A stretch of 64,000 nt of DNA from Bog-473 sp052140165 (GTDB lineage: Bacteria > Actinomycetota > Acidimicrobiia > Acidimicrobiales > RAAP-2), in assembly GCA_052140165.1 (NCBI GenBank), contig JBKQUM010000048.1, positions 55,629 to 119,628 on the forward strand, in the 5' to 3' direction. Shown here piece by piece: positions 1 to 8,627 of the stretch (position 1 is its first letter; each line of letters opens with the position of its first letter). The position numbers were made by a program, and so were the translations under genes. The notes beneath the pieces were generated by a model that did not search any database, was not told where the DNA came from, and saw only the letters and a program-made list of their open reading frames with translations.

Positions 1-1
1 C

Positions 2-958
2 GTCGGTCCGGCGGACTCGGCGCTCCCGGGCACCGACGACCTCTTCGACGCCGTGATCTGGCAGTACGGCACCACGCCCGAGGTCGCCACCGACGACCCG
101 GCGGTCACCTCCCTCTCGTCCTCCATGACCTCGCTGGCCTACGGCGACATGGTCGCTGACGCGGTTGCCGCCATGGGCCAGCCGGGTGCCGCACTGCGCA
201 AGGTGGTCCTGTCCCGTCCCGTCACGGTCCGGCTCGACGGCCCGCTCCCCCTCTCGGCCGTGCTGCGGCGGCTCCGTGCCGGCGAGCCCAACTGCACGAT
301 CTTCTCCATGCCGGTTCCCGACGGGACCTTCTTCGGTGCCAGCCCCGAGCTGCTGGTGGCCCGGCAGGGCGACAAGGTCTCGTGCCATCCCCTGGCCGGC
401 ACGGTGCCCCGCGGGGACACCGCACGCGCCGACGCGGACGCCCAACGCGACCTGGCCCGGTCCTCCAAGAGCCGCGAGGAGCACGGGTACGTGGTCGCCG
501 AGATCGCGGCCACGCTCACCCCTTACTGCGACGAGCTGTCGGTGCCCGAAGAGCCCTCCATGGTGGCGTTCCGCTCCGTCGCCCATCTCGGCACGAGGAT
601 CGAGGGGCACCTCCGACAGCCGGTGGGGGTGCTCGAGCTTCTGGAGCACCTCCATCCCACGCCGGCCGTCGGCGGCACTCCGCGCGCGGAGGCGCTCGAG
701 TTCATCGCGCGCCACGAGGCCGACCGGCGCGACTACTGGGCCGGACCGGTGGGTTGGGTGGACGCCACGGGTGACGGCGAGTGGATGATCGGGATCCGCA
801 GCGCCCGGCTCGACGCCGACGGCGCCACCGTCACACTGCGCGCCGGAGCGGGCGTCGTCGCGGACTCGGTCCCCGAGGCCGAGGCGGCCGAGACCAACGT
901 GAAGCTGGCGACGGTCCTCGACGCCGTGGTCCCCGGCGCGTCAGTGCAGCTGCGGTGA
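2..958 (+). CDS. Isochorismate synthase (MenF/EntC family), 5' end outside the window
   Basis: This is the C-terminal chorismate-binding domain of an enzyme that converts chorismate to isochorismate, for menaquinone or a salicylate/catechol-type product. The frame is open from the window edge, so the N-terminus is missing; about 318 residues are visible. Family signatures are ASPELLV, the PLAGT turn, SSKSREEHGYVV, HPTPAVGG and the terminal GAGVVADS/E..ET..K Mg-chorismate motif. DRRDYWAGPVGW is typical of isochorismate synthases rather than anthranilate synthases. It ends convergently with the histidine kinase gene, and the two tails overlap by 18 nt. Whether it serves menaquinone or a siderophore cannot be told without the upstream neighbours. 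Confidence 0.88.
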   Translation, partial: VGPADSALPGTDDLFDAVIWQYGTTPEVATDDPAVTSLSSSMTSLAYGDMVADAVAAMGQPGAALRKVVLSRPVTVRLDGPLPLSAVLRRLRAGEPNCTIFSMPVPDGTFFGASPELLVARQGDKVSCHPLAGTVPRGDTARADADAQRDLARSSKSREEHGYVVAEIAATLTPYCDELSVPEEPSMVAFRSVAHLGTRIEGHLRQPVGVLELLEHLHPTPAVGGTPRAEALEFIARHEADRRDYWAGPVGWVDATGDGEWMIGIRSARLDADGATVTLRAGAGVVADSVPEAEAAETNVKLATVLDAVVPGASVQLR

Positions 959-2449
959 GCTGGCCGGCGTCGGCTCGCCGACGCCGGCGGCGACGTGGGT
1001 GGCGGCGAGGGGGATCTTGACCAGCAGGGTCGCCCCCGGCCGCGAACCCGGCGCCGAGAGCACCTCGGCCGACCCGTGCAGGGCCTCGGCGATGGCCCGG
1101 ACGATCGCCAGCCCCAACCCGGTGCCCGCGGCCGACCGCGAGGGATCGCCCTGGTAGAAGCGGTCGAAGACGCGGGTCGCCTCGGGGGAAGGGATCCCCG
1201 GCCCGTTGTCGGACACCTCGATGTACCCCATGCGCTGTGCCACACCTGTCGACACGCTGACGTCGGTGCCCGGCGGCGTATGGGCCAACGCGTTGCGCAC
1301 CAGGTTGTGCGCCACCTGCGCGAGACGCTCGCCGTCGCCGATCACCACGACCGGCGGCCCCGGCTGGAGCGTCAGGTGGTGCCCGTGGGCCACCGCGTTG
1401 GAGTCGCCCACGGCGTCGGCGCAGATGCGCTGCAGGTCGACCGGTTCCGCCCGGAGCGGCCGGCCCCGGTCCAGCTCGGCGAGCAGGAGGAGGTCCTCGA
1501 CCAGCCCACCCATGCGGGTCGCCTCCTCCTCGATGCGCTTCAGCGCCTTGCTCCGCCCCGCCTCGTCGGAGAACCCGCCGCGCCCCAACAGCTCCGCGTA
1601 GCCCCGGATGGAGGTGAGCGGCGTGCGCAGCTCGTGCGACGCGTCGGCCACGAATTGGCGCAGGCGGTCCTCGGAGGCCGACTTCTCGGCGAAGGCCCCC
1701 TCGATCTGGGTCAGCATCTCGTTGAGCGCCACACCGAGGCGGCCCACCTCGGTGTCGGGGCGCCCCTCGGGCACACGCCGGGTCAGATCTCCCGAGGCGA
1801 TGGCATCCGCCGTGCCCGCCATCTGGCGCAGCGGGCGCAGGCCCCGGCGCACGACCACCATGACCAGCACGCCCATGGCCAGCAGCACCGCGAGGCTGGC
1901 GATCAGCTCGACCCGGCGCAGCGAGGCCAGCGTGTCGTTGGTCGGGTTGAGCGAAATGGAGGTGATCAGCGTGCCCTGGGGCACGGTGACGGCGACGGTG
2001 CGGTACTCGCCGTCCGGGTCGCCCGTGCTGCCGAGGATGACGGCGTCGGGGTCGGGGCGCAGCGTGCCGGCGTACCGCCCGACGTGGACGCGGCTGTAGA
2101 TGTCGGGCACCTGCTGGACCGGGATGTCCTTGGTCAGGATCGGCGCCGGGTCGGGTCGGGCCGTCGAGCCCGAGGGGCGGCGCAGGATCACCTGCCCGTT
2201 GCGGTCCAGCAGCGTCACGTACACGTCGGAGGAGATCCGCCGAGAGATGTCGGCCTCGTTGATCGCCATGTTCCTGCCCGCGGCGAAGGTGAGGTAGTTG
2301 AAGCCGAGCGCCTCGTTCTGGGCCAGCGTGTTGTCGGCCTGGCCATAGAGGAAGGAGCGGACCGAGGCGTACGTGACGACGTCGGCGACCAGGAGGCCGA
2401 CGACCAGCAGCAGCGCCACGACGGCGACGAGCCGCTTCTGGAGGCTCAT
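941..2449 (-). CDS. Membrane sensor histidine kinase (HAMP, HisKA, HATPase)
   Basis: A 502-residue sensor kinase that autophosphorylates on histidine and passes the phosphate to the regulator encoded just upstream. In order: a TM helix at about residues 8-30, an extracytoplasmic sensor region of about 130 residues, a second TM helix (SLAVLLAMGVLVMVVV), a HAMP linker, HisKA with SHELRTPLTS (His about 272), then the ATPase domain with NLVRNAL, SDNGPGIP and GTGLGLAI. The frame is open about 84 codons further upstream inside the regulator gene, but MSLQKR at 2449 is chosen because its ATG overlaps the regulator stop codon (ATGA). The layout resembles MprB/TcrY-type actinobacterial kinases. The signal it senses is unknown. 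Confidence 0.93.
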   Translation of the reverse strand: MSLQKRLVAVVALLLVVGLLVADVVTYASVRSFLYGQADNTLAQNEALGFNYLTFAAGRNMAINEADISRRISSDVYVTLLDRNGQVILRRPSGSTARPDPAPILTKDIPVQQVPDIYSRVHVGRYAGTLRPDPDAVILGSTGDPDGEYRTVAVTVPQGTLITSISLNPTNDTLASLRRVELIASLAVLLAMGVLVMVVVRRGLRPLRQMAGTADAIASGDLTRRVPEGRPDTEVGRLGVALNEMLTQIEGAFAEKSASEDRLRQFVADASHELRTPLTSIRGYAELLGRGGFSDEAGRSKALKRIEEEATRMGGLVEDLLLLAELDRGRPLRAEPVDLQRICADAVGDSNAVAHGHHLTLQPGPPVVVIGDGERLAQVAHNLVRNALAHTPPGTDVSVSTGVAQRMGYIEVSDNGPGIPSPEATRVFDRFYQGDPSRSAAGTGLGLAIVRAIAEALHGSAEVLSAPGSRPGATLLVKIPLAATHVAAGVGEPTPASSPQLH

Positions 2450-3150
2450 CCTTCCCGGGGCAGTCGCAGGGTGTAACCGACGCGGCGGATGGTGTGGATG
2501 AGCGCCGGCTCTGTGGCGTCGATCTTCTTGCGCAGGTAGCTGATGTAGGTCTCCACGATGTTGGGGTCGCCCCGGAAGTCGAAGCCCCAGACGTTGTCGA
2601 GCAGCTCGGACTTGGAGATGACCCGCCGGGCGTTCTCCAGCAGGTAGCGCAGGAGGTTGAATTCGGTCGCCGTGAGGTCGATCGGGGCGTCGTCCCGCCA
2701 CACCTCGTGGGTGTCGATGTTCATGGCGAGGTCGGCGAATTGCAGGGTGGAGACGTCGGCGGCCGCGACCTCCCCGGCCCGGCGCAGGATCGCCCCGATG
2801 CGAGCCATGAGCTCCTCGACGCTGAAGGGCTTCGTCACGTAGTCGTCGCCCAGGCTCAGGCCCTCGACCTTGTCCTGGGTCGTGTCCCGCGCCGTCAGGA
2901 AGACGATCGGCATCTGCTCACCCTGGTTGCGCATGCGCCGGCAGACCTCGTTGCCGTCGAAGTCGGGCAGCATCACGTCCAGCATCACGAGGTGGGGGCG
3001 GAAGGTGCGCACCTGCTCGAGCGCCTGGGCGCCGGTGGACGCCACATCGACCTGGTAACCCTCGAACGAGAGGGCGGCCGAGAGCAGCTCGGCGATGTTG
3101 GGCTCGTCGTCGACGACCAGGATGCGCGCCGCCGGTGCCTCGATGGTCAT
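2446..3150 (-). CDS. OmpR/PhoB-family response regulator
   Basis: A 234-residue DNA-binding response regulator. The receiver domain (about 8-122) has the acidic pair DDE, the phospho-acceptor Asp58 in MLDVMLPD, the LTARD switch region and the KPFSVEEL lysine. The winged-helix effector domain (about 135-232) contains the NLLRYLLEN and YISYLRKKI helices. A GGGGA ribosome-binding site lies just before the ATG. It is co-transcribed with, and translationally coupled to, the sensor kinase. It is close in architecture to the PrrA/TcrA/TrcR group, but no target can be assigned from sequence. Confidence 0.94.
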   Translation of the reverse strand: MTIEAPAARILVVDDEPNIAELLSAALSFEGYQVDVASTGAQALEQVRTFRPHLVMLDVMLPDFDGNEVCRRMRNQGEQMPIVFLTARDTTQDKVEGLSLGDDYVTKPFSVEELMARIGAILRRAGEVAAADVSTLQFADLAMNIDTHEVWRDDAPIDLTATEFNLLRYLLENARRVISKSELLDNVWGFDFRGDPNIVETYISYLRKKIDATEPALIHTIRRVGYTLRLPREG

Positions 3151-3169
3151 GTCCCCGGCGCGCTGGTGC

Positions 3170-4027
3170 TCATGGCGATCGGACGGGATCCTCGGCGCCG
3201 CTCAGGCTCCGGGGCCCTTCGCCGTCCTCGTTTCCTGCCTTCCCTGCGGTCCCCGCATCCCCGACTCCGCCGGCGGAGGGGACGTCGGTGACGGCTGCAC
3301 GCGGCGTGCGCCCGAAGGCCCGGACCAGGCGCCCGAGACCCCACCAGGCCACGAGCCCGAGCGCCTCGATCACGATGATCGACGACATCTTCGACTCCCC
3401 GGCCTCGCGGTCGACGAAGCTGATCGGCACCTCGGTGATGGTCGCACCGTGCTGCTTGGCCCGGTACGTCATCTCGATCTGGAAGCCGTACCCCTCGGCC
3501 CGGATGCGGTCGAGGTCGAGCCGCTGCAGGATCCGTGCCGAGTAGGCCCGGTACCCCGCCGTCGAGTCGGCCACGCCGAGACCGAGGACGGCGGACGCGT
3601 AGAGGTTGCCACCCTTTGACAGGAGGTGGCGGTGCCAGGCCCAGTTGGGGATGGACCCGCCCTCGACGTAGCGCGAGCCGATGGAGACGTCGAAGCCCTC
3701 CTCGAGCGGTGCGATCAACGAGGGCAACGCCGCCGGATCGTGCGAGAAGTCGGCATCGATCTCGACGAAGGCGTCATAGCCGCGCTCGAGGCCCCACGCG
3801 AAGCCGGCACGGTACGCGCTCCCCAGGCCGGACTTTGCGTTGCGGGCGAGCAGGTGCACGTCGGGCAGCTCGGCCGCCAAGGCGTTCACGAGGTCGGCGG
3901 TCCCGTCGGGGCTCCCGTCGTCGACCACGAGCACGCCGGCCTGCGGCAGACAGTCGTGGATCCGCTGGAGCATCCGCTCGATGTTCTCCGACTCGTTATA
4001 GGTCGGGATGACCACCAGCGGCCGCAT
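3170..4027 (-). CDS. Polyprenol-phosphate mannosyltransferase-like GT2
   Basis: A 285-residue GT2 enzyme of the dolichol/polyprenol-phosphate mannose synthase type, which loads mannose from GDP-mannose onto a lipid carrier at the inner face of the membrane. Motifs seen are VVIPTYNESENI, VVDDGSPDGTAD, the metal-binding EIDADFSHDP, SRYVEGGSIPNW and the late GYGFQIEM/VPISFVDRE segments. It has the catalytic domain only, without the Ppm1 acyltransferase fusion. I chose the ATG at 4027 over an in-frame ATG at 4036 because a TAGAAT -10 box lies exactly 7 nt upstream of 4027 and overlaps the earlier start. The GT87 gene at 7.3-8.6 kb would be a plausible user of the product. Confidence 0.85.
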   Translation of the reverse strand: MRPLVVIPTYNESENIERMLQRIHDCLPQAGVLVVDDGSPDGTADLVNALAAELPDVHLLARNAKSGLGSAYRAGFAWGLERGYDAFVEIDADFSHDPAALPSLIAPLEEGFDVSIGSRYVEGGSIPNWAWHRHLLSKGGNLYASAVLGLGVADSTAGYRAYSARILQRLDLDRIRAEGYGFQIEMTYRAKQHGATITEVPISFVDREAGESKMSSIIVIEALGLVAWWGLGRLVRAFGRTPRAAVTDVPSAGGVGDAGTAGKAGNEDGEGPRSLSGAEDPVRSP

Positions 4028-4034
4028 GGAGGGC

Positions 4035-4040
4035 ATTCTA
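4035..4040 (-). promoter_or_regulatory. -10 box of a leaderless promoter
   Basis: TAGAAT on the minus strand, 7 nt before the ATG at 4027 of the GT2 gene. This spacing would start the transcript at or next to the start codon. Confidence 0.5.
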
Positions 4041-4168
4041 GGTGGTGGCGCCGCCCTGGCCCCGGCGCCGGTCGGTGCGGCGGGCCGAACCGGTTCGGAT
4101 CTCTGGCCTGGACCTTCGCCGTCTCCGGGCGGCGCAAAGGGTGCCCACGCCCCCTGGCGACGAATGGC

Positions 4169-5344
4169 CTAGATGTCCGACGGGTCCGTCACCGCGAGCG
4201 GGCCGTGGATCTCCGACGGGTCCACCACGGCGTCGGGGCCCCGGCGCAGCTCCCGCACGATCACCTGGATGGCGCCGCCGAACGGGATGCCGACCAGGGC
4301 GCCCACGAAGGTCCCGAGGCCCCCCGCGATCCGGCCACCGAGCGTGGCGCCCACGAGGACCGCGATGAGCACCCAGAACGGGTTCAGCTGGACCGTCCGG
4401 CTCATGATGACCGGGTTGAGGACGTGGTTCTCGACCTGCTGGTAGACGAGGAAGACGATGAGCATGACGATCCCGGCCGGCACGGAGTGGATGGCGGCGA
4501 TGACGACGACCGGCACGCCGGCCAGCAACCCGCCCACCAGGGGCAGCAGGTCGACCAGGGCCACGAACACGCCCAGCAGCAGCGCGAAGGGGACGCCCAG
4601 GATGGCCAGCGTGACCCCCACGATGATCCCGGCGATCACCGAGGTCGCCGCGTTCCCGAGCATGTAGCCCGTGACCGAGCGGATCGTATCGTCGATCACC
4701 CGGCGCAGGCGGTTCGCGGTGGCGGGACGGAACACGCTCAGGAAGCCGGACCACAGCCGGGGCGCCTCCAGCATGGTGAAGAAGGTGAGGATGGCGATCG
4801 TCGCGATGGAGATGAGCGTCGAGACCGCCGCGGCGCCCACGGAGAACGCAGTGGCCGGCTTCAGCACCTTGGTGATCTGGGAGGTGATCTTCGTCGAGCT
4901 CTCGGAGAGGTACTTCTGCAGGTGCAGGCGGAACACGAGCCGGCCCAGCGGCCCGTGACCCTTCTTGGCCTCGCGGATGAGCGTGGGGACCTGCTCGCCG
5001 AAGTGCGTGGCGGCTGTCACCAGGGGCTCCGTGAACAGGTAGACGAGTCCGATCAGGACGAGAGCCCCGAGGAGGAACACGAGGACCGTGGACCCGCCGT
5101 GTGACATCCCCCGCGCGCGGAGGAAGCGGGTGGGCGGCGTCATGAGCAGCGTGAAGAAGAAGGCGATGACGATGTAGACCACGATGGTCCGCAGCGCCCA
5201 GAGCCCCAGGATCAGCGCCGCATTGAGGTCCAGCAACACGATCACGACCACCACCGACACGACGATGGTGCCGAGGGGGATGCCGCGGCGGTCCGCACTC
5301 CCCGAGAGCTTGGACCGCCACGTGTCAGGAGGCTCCCCGGCCAT
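4169..5344 (-). CDS. AI-2E family (PerM/TqsA-type) membrane permease
   Basis: A 391-residue polytopic membrane protein of the AI-2 exporter (UPF0118) superfamily, whose members export small molecules or act as cation antiporters. An N-terminal pair of TM helices (IVVSVVVVIVLLDL and TIVVYIVIAFFFTLL) is followed by a third at about residue 80. A soluble insertion with HFGEQVPTLI comes next, then the family's C-terminal hydrophobic block with PLVGGLLAGVPVVVIA and NPFWVLIAVLVGATLGGRIAG. The ORF is open 40 codons further upstream, but that segment is low-complexity and unlike the family, so the start is placed at the ATG at 5344. It is divergent from the next gene, and the substrate is unknown. 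Confidence 0.85.
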   Translation of the reverse strand: MAGEPPDTWRSKLSGSADRRGIPLGTIVVSVVVVIVLLDLNAALILGLWALRTIVVYIVIAFFFTLLMTPPTRFLRARGMSHGGSTVLVFLLGALVLIGLVYLFTEPLVTAATHFGEQVPTLIREAKKGHGPLGRLVFRLHLQKYLSESSTKITSQITKVLKPATAFSVGAAAVSTLISIATIAILTFFTMLEAPRLWSGFLSVFRPATANRLRRVIDDTIRSVTGYMLGNAATSVIAGIIVGVTLAILGVPFALLLGVFVALVDLLPLVGGLLAGVPVVVIAAIHSVPAGIVMLIVFLVYQQVENHVLNPVIMSRTVQLNPFWVLIAVLVGATLGGRIAGGLGTFVGALVGIPFGGAIQVIVRELRRGPDAVVDPSEIHGPLAVTDPSDI

Positions 5345-5406
5345 GGGACCAGCTTGGCAGCTTTGACCTTTGAAGAGGCGGTTGGTCACACCACCGACGT
5401 GCAAGC

Positions 5407-6507
5407 ATGAATGCGATGGACCAGGCCGAGGAGCAGGGGGAGCCCGAGGAGCAACCCCCCGCACCCCCCGGGGCCCCCCGGGCGCGCCGGCGGTGGCTGC
5501 CGCGCAACGTGAAGATCACGCTGATGGTGCTGTTCCTCTTCTTCGTCGGCGAGTACATCCTCCTGCCCGAGCTCGCCAGCGCACGCCGGCAATTCAGCCG
5601 GCTCACCCAACTGAACTTCATGTGGCTCATCCTCGGCGCGCTCCTCGAGGTCGCGGCCCTTGTCGCCTACGCGGAGCTGACCCGCACCGTCCTCTCGCCG
5701 GACGCCCCCGACCGGTTCCGCATCTTCCGCATCAACATGTGGGCGCTGGCCGTCAGCCATGTGCTTCCCGGCGGGACCGTGCCCGGCACTGCGGCCAGCT
5801 ACCGGCTGCTCACCGATTCGGGCGTGTCGGGCAGCACCGCCGCATTCGGGCTGGCCACACAGGGCATCGGCTCGGCGGTGGTGCTCAACCTGATCTTCTG
5901 GCTGGCGCTGCTGATCTCCATCCCACTGCAGGGCTACAACCCGCTCTACGGTTTCGCCGCCATCCTGGGCGTGCTCCTGCTGGCGATCTTCGGCACGGTG
6001 GTCTACCTCTTCACGCGGGGCGAGAAGCAGGCCGCCGTCTTCATCCAACGAGTGGCCAACCGGCTCCCCTTCGTAAAGCCGGAGACCGTGACGTCGCTGG
6101 TCCAGAAGGTGGCGGACCGCATGAAGATCCTCTTCTCGAGCTCCGAGCTGCTCACCAGGGCCGGGATCTGGGCCGCGGCCAACTGGCTGCTCGACGCCGC
6201 CTCGCTGTGGGTCTTCCTGCTGGCCTTCGGGGCGCACATCTCCCCCATCGACGTCCTCGTGGCCTACGGGCTCGCCAACATTCTCGCCGTCATCCCGGTG
6301 ACCCCCAGCGGGCTGGGTGTGATTGAGCTCACCATCGTCGCCGTCCTGAAGGGCTTCGGGGTGCCCGGCGGCGTGGCCGCCGCCGGGGTCTTGAGCTGGC
6401 GCCTGGTGAACTTCTGGCTGCCCATCCCCTTCGGCGGTGCGGCCTACCTGTCGCTGCGCCTCGGCCACCCGCGGGCGCCGGCGGGGCCCGAGGCGATCAC
6501 GCCCTGA
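5407..6507 (+). CDS. YbhN/lysylphosphatidylglycerol-synthase TM-domain family protein
   Basis: A 366-residue integral membrane protein of the UPF0104/flippase-like family related to the membrane half of MprF. A short acidic, proline-rich cytoplasmic N-terminus precedes six to eight hydrophobic segments. Diagnostic spans are SHVLPGGTVPGTAASYRLL in the middle and NILAVIPVTPSGLGVIELTIV near the C-terminus. There is no lysyltransferase domain, so it is likely a lipid-linked substrate flippase or an uncharacterised transporter. Two near-adjacent ATGs (5407 and 5416) are possible starts. The methyltransferase gene follows 13 nt downstream and may be co-transcribed. Confidence 0.8.
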   Translation: MNAMDQAEEQGEPEEQPPAPPGAPRARRRWLPRNVKITLMVLFLFFVGEYILLPELASARRQFSRLTQLNFMWLILGALLEVAALVAYAELTRTVLSPDAPDRFRIFRINMWALAVSHVLPGGTVPGTAASYRLLTDSGVSGSTAAFGLATQGIGSAVVLNLIFWLALLISIPLQGYNPLYGFAAILGVLLLAIFGTVVYLFTRGEKQAAVFIQRVANRLPFVKPETVTSLVQKVADRMKILFSSSELLTRAGIWAAANWLLDAASLWVFLLAFGAHISPIDVLVAYGLANILAVIPVTPSGLGVIELTIVAVLKGFGVPGGVAAAGVLSWRLVNFWLPIPFGGAAYLSLRLGHPRAPAGPEAITP

Positions 6508-6520
6508 CCCGGCGCCCCTG

Positions 6521-7318
6521 ATGCCCTCGGGACACCCCTCGGTCACGGCACGCTGGGTCGCGGCTCACCGAGCCCGCCTGGCACGCACGCGCCCGTCGAC
6601 GCCCGGAGGCGACGTGGAGGGAGAACGCCGCCTCTACCGGTCCGTCGGTGGCGCCCTCGCCGTACCGGTCGGTCGACCCGCCGGGTTCGAGCAACGCACG
6701 AGGGTGATCGACGGCGAGGTCGCCCGCGCCATCGGGCACGGGACAGCTCAGGTCGTCCTCCTCGGCGCGGGGTACGACGGCCGGGCTCTGCGCTTCGGCG
6801 GCGGGACGGTCCGCTGGTTCGAAGTCGACCTGCCCGCCGTCCAGGCGGACAAACGGCAGCGACTGGGCGCGCTGGGAATCGAGCCGGGCGGGGTCACCTA
6901 TGTGGGGTTCGACCTCCAGCGCGGCGACCTCGGGGCGGCGCTCCACGCCGCCGGGCACGATGCGGCGGCACCGTCGCTGTTCGTCTGCGAGGACGTGGCG
7001 GCCCACCTCACCCTGGAGGCGGCGGCGTCCCTGTCGGAGACCCTGCGCGCCCGTGCGTCGGCCGGCAGCGTCCTGGTGGCCGACTTCGTGGTGACACCAG
7101 AGCCGGGTGCGTCCGCCCGGGTGCTGCGCGCCACGACGGGCGCGCTCCTTGCGATGACCGGGGAGCCCCGCCGCAACGAGTTCCGTCCCGGGGACCCCGA
7201 GAAGCTGATGGTCGTGACCGGCTGGCGCGTGGCCCACGCGGACTCGGCCGCGGAGAGCAGGGTCGACCGGGGCTCGCACACGCTCGTCCTCGTCTGCGAG
7301 CCGGATCCGGCGCGCTGA
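6521..7318 (+). CDS. SAM-dependent methyltransferase (TIGR00027/leucine carboxyl methyltransferase-like)
   Basis: A 265-residue class I methyltransferase of the family abundant in mycobacteria and related actinobacteria, with a Rossmann fold and SAM as the methyl donor. Visible signatures are VVLLGAGYDGRALRF, the SAM-binding glycine loop, WFEVDLPAVQADK, and FVCEDVAAHLTLEAA in the substrate-side region. The frame is open 28 codons upstream inside the preceding gene, but the ATG at 6521 gives the expected family N-terminus. The substrate is not known for most of this family. The position after a YbhN-type membrane protein gives no clear clue. Confidence 0.82.
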   Translation: MPSGHPSVTARWVAAHRARLARTRPSTPGGDVEGERRLYRSVGGALAVPVGRPAGFEQRTRVIDGEVARAIGHGTAQVVLLGAGYDGRALRFGGGTVRWFEVDLPAVQADKRQRLGALGIEPGGVTYVGFDLQRGDLGAALHAAGHDAAAPSLFVCEDVAAHLTLEAAASLSETLRARASAGSVLVADFVVTPEPGASARVLRATTGALLAMTGEPRRNEFRPGDPEKLMVVTGWRVAHADSAAESRVDRGSHTLVLVCEPDPAR

Positions 7319-7333
7319 GCGCCGGGCCGCGCC

Positions 7334-8569
7334 TCAGCTCCCGGCGCCGGTCGCTGCGATCGCCCGGCGGCTGCGGCGGATCACCGGCTTGCGGACCGGC
7401 GCGCGCCACACTCTGACTCCCGCGCCCACCAAGAGGATGATGAAGAGCAGCGCGTAGGAGTCCGAGACGGGCATGAGCCAGCCCCGTCCCGCGAACGCCA
7501 CGTTCGGCCCATGCGGGACCCACCAGGTCGGCGCGGCCCAGAACAGCACCGCCACGGCCAGGGCGAGCCACTCGCCGTAACGGGGCCGGTCCTCGGCCAG
7601 GGCGAGCCAGGCCACCAGGAGGATGACCCAGATGAAGTGGTGGGACCACGAGACAGGGCTGGCGAGCGACTCGGTGGCCTCCACCACCAGGAACCCCAGC
7701 ACCGACGACGAACGTCGGTAGGCAGCCGACGCCACGGCCAGCCCGATCGCGGCAACCGTCACCGTGATCACGAAGCTCGTCGATGTGGTCACGGTGTGAC
7801 CCAGCATGCGCTCCGTCGCGCCCAGGACACCCTGGTTCCCGATCCACGACAGCATGCCGGCCCGCTGCGGGTCCCGGATGTAGTGCGTCCAGTACGACCA
7901 CGAGGTGGAGGCGTTGACGGAGGCCGCGAGGAGCGCGGCGACACAGAACGACGCGACGGCCCGGACGCCCGAGCGTCCCTGCCGGGTCAGGAACAGGTAC
8001 GGGATGAGGATGGCGGGCGTGACCTTTATGGCGGCCGCCAGCCCGACCAGGATCCCCCGGGGAATCGGCAGGTCCAGCGTCATGTCCGCCACCACCATGA
8101 GGGCGAGGATGATGTTGACCTGGCCGAGCAGGAACGTCTGGCGCACCGGGTCGAACATCACGACCGGCAACACCAGAGCGAGGGCCCACCACAGGATCGT
8201 CCGGCGGTCGAGCGATTTGCACACGGCGCGCAGACTCACCGCGATCAGCGCGAACACGGCGGCGAGGTTGAGCCAGGAGAACGCCACCTCGCAGATCCGC
8301 AACGGGACGTGCGCGAACGGCGCGAACAGAAGGGCGGAGAACGGTGGATAGGTGAACCCGAGATGGTCGATAGGGAGCGTGACCGTGAAGAGGTTGTTGG
8401 CGTGGGCGTGCGCACCGCCGAGCAGGTAGGTGCTGAGGTCGATCTGCTCGTGGACCAAGGCCAGCACGGTCACGCCGACGACGGCGAGCGCGCACGACAC
8501 CATCGGCCAGGCCCACCCCCGGGACGACGAGATCGCGCGCATGCGCAGAGTCAGTGGATCGCTCGCCAT
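7334..8569 (-). CDS. GT87 (DUF2029) integral membrane glycosyltransferase
   Basis: A 411-residue polytopic enzyme of the GT87 family, which includes polyprenol-phosphate-mannose-dependent alpha-1,2-mannosyltransferases such as PimE. There are about ten hydrophobic segments. The loop after TM1 carries the family's FTYPPFSALLFAPF motif, and WSHHFIWVILL lies in the C-terminal half. The N-terminal charged extension in the longer frame is excluded because a TACCAT -10 box sits 8 nt before the ATG at 8569. It probably acts outside the membrane on lipid-linked glycans, using the polyprenol-phosphate sugar made by the GT2 gene at 3.2-4.0 kb (inference). Confidence 0.83.
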   Translation of the reverse strand: MASDPLTLRMRAISSSRGWAWPMVSCALAVVGVTVLALVHEQIDLSTYLLGGAHAHANNLFTVTLPIDHLGFTYPPFSALLFAPFAHVPLRICEVAFSWLNLAAVFALIAVSLRAVCKSLDRRTILWWALALVLPVVMFDPVRQTFLLGQVNIILALMVVADMTLDLPIPRGILVGLAAAIKVTPAILIPYLFLTRQGRSGVRAVASFCVAALLAASVNASTSWSYWTHYIRDPQRAGMLSWIGNQGVLGATERMLGHTVTTSTSFVITVTVAAIGLAVASAAYRRSSSVLGFLVVEATESLASPVSWSHHFIWVILLVAWLALAEDRPRYGEWLALAVAVLFWAAPTWWVPHGPNVAFAGRGWLMPVSDSYALLFIILLVGAGVRVWRAPVRKPVIRRSRRAIAATGAGS

Positions 8570-8577
8570 TGCGGAGG

Positions 8578-8583
8578 ATGGTA
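8578..8583 (-). promoter_or_regulatory. -10 box of a leaderless promoter
   Basis: TACCAT on the minus strand, 8 nt before the ATG at 8569 of the GT87 gene. Confidence 0.4.
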
Positions 8584-8627
8584 CCGGCGGCAGGGTGCCG
8601 TGGTACGGCTTTGGCCCCGAGCGGTCC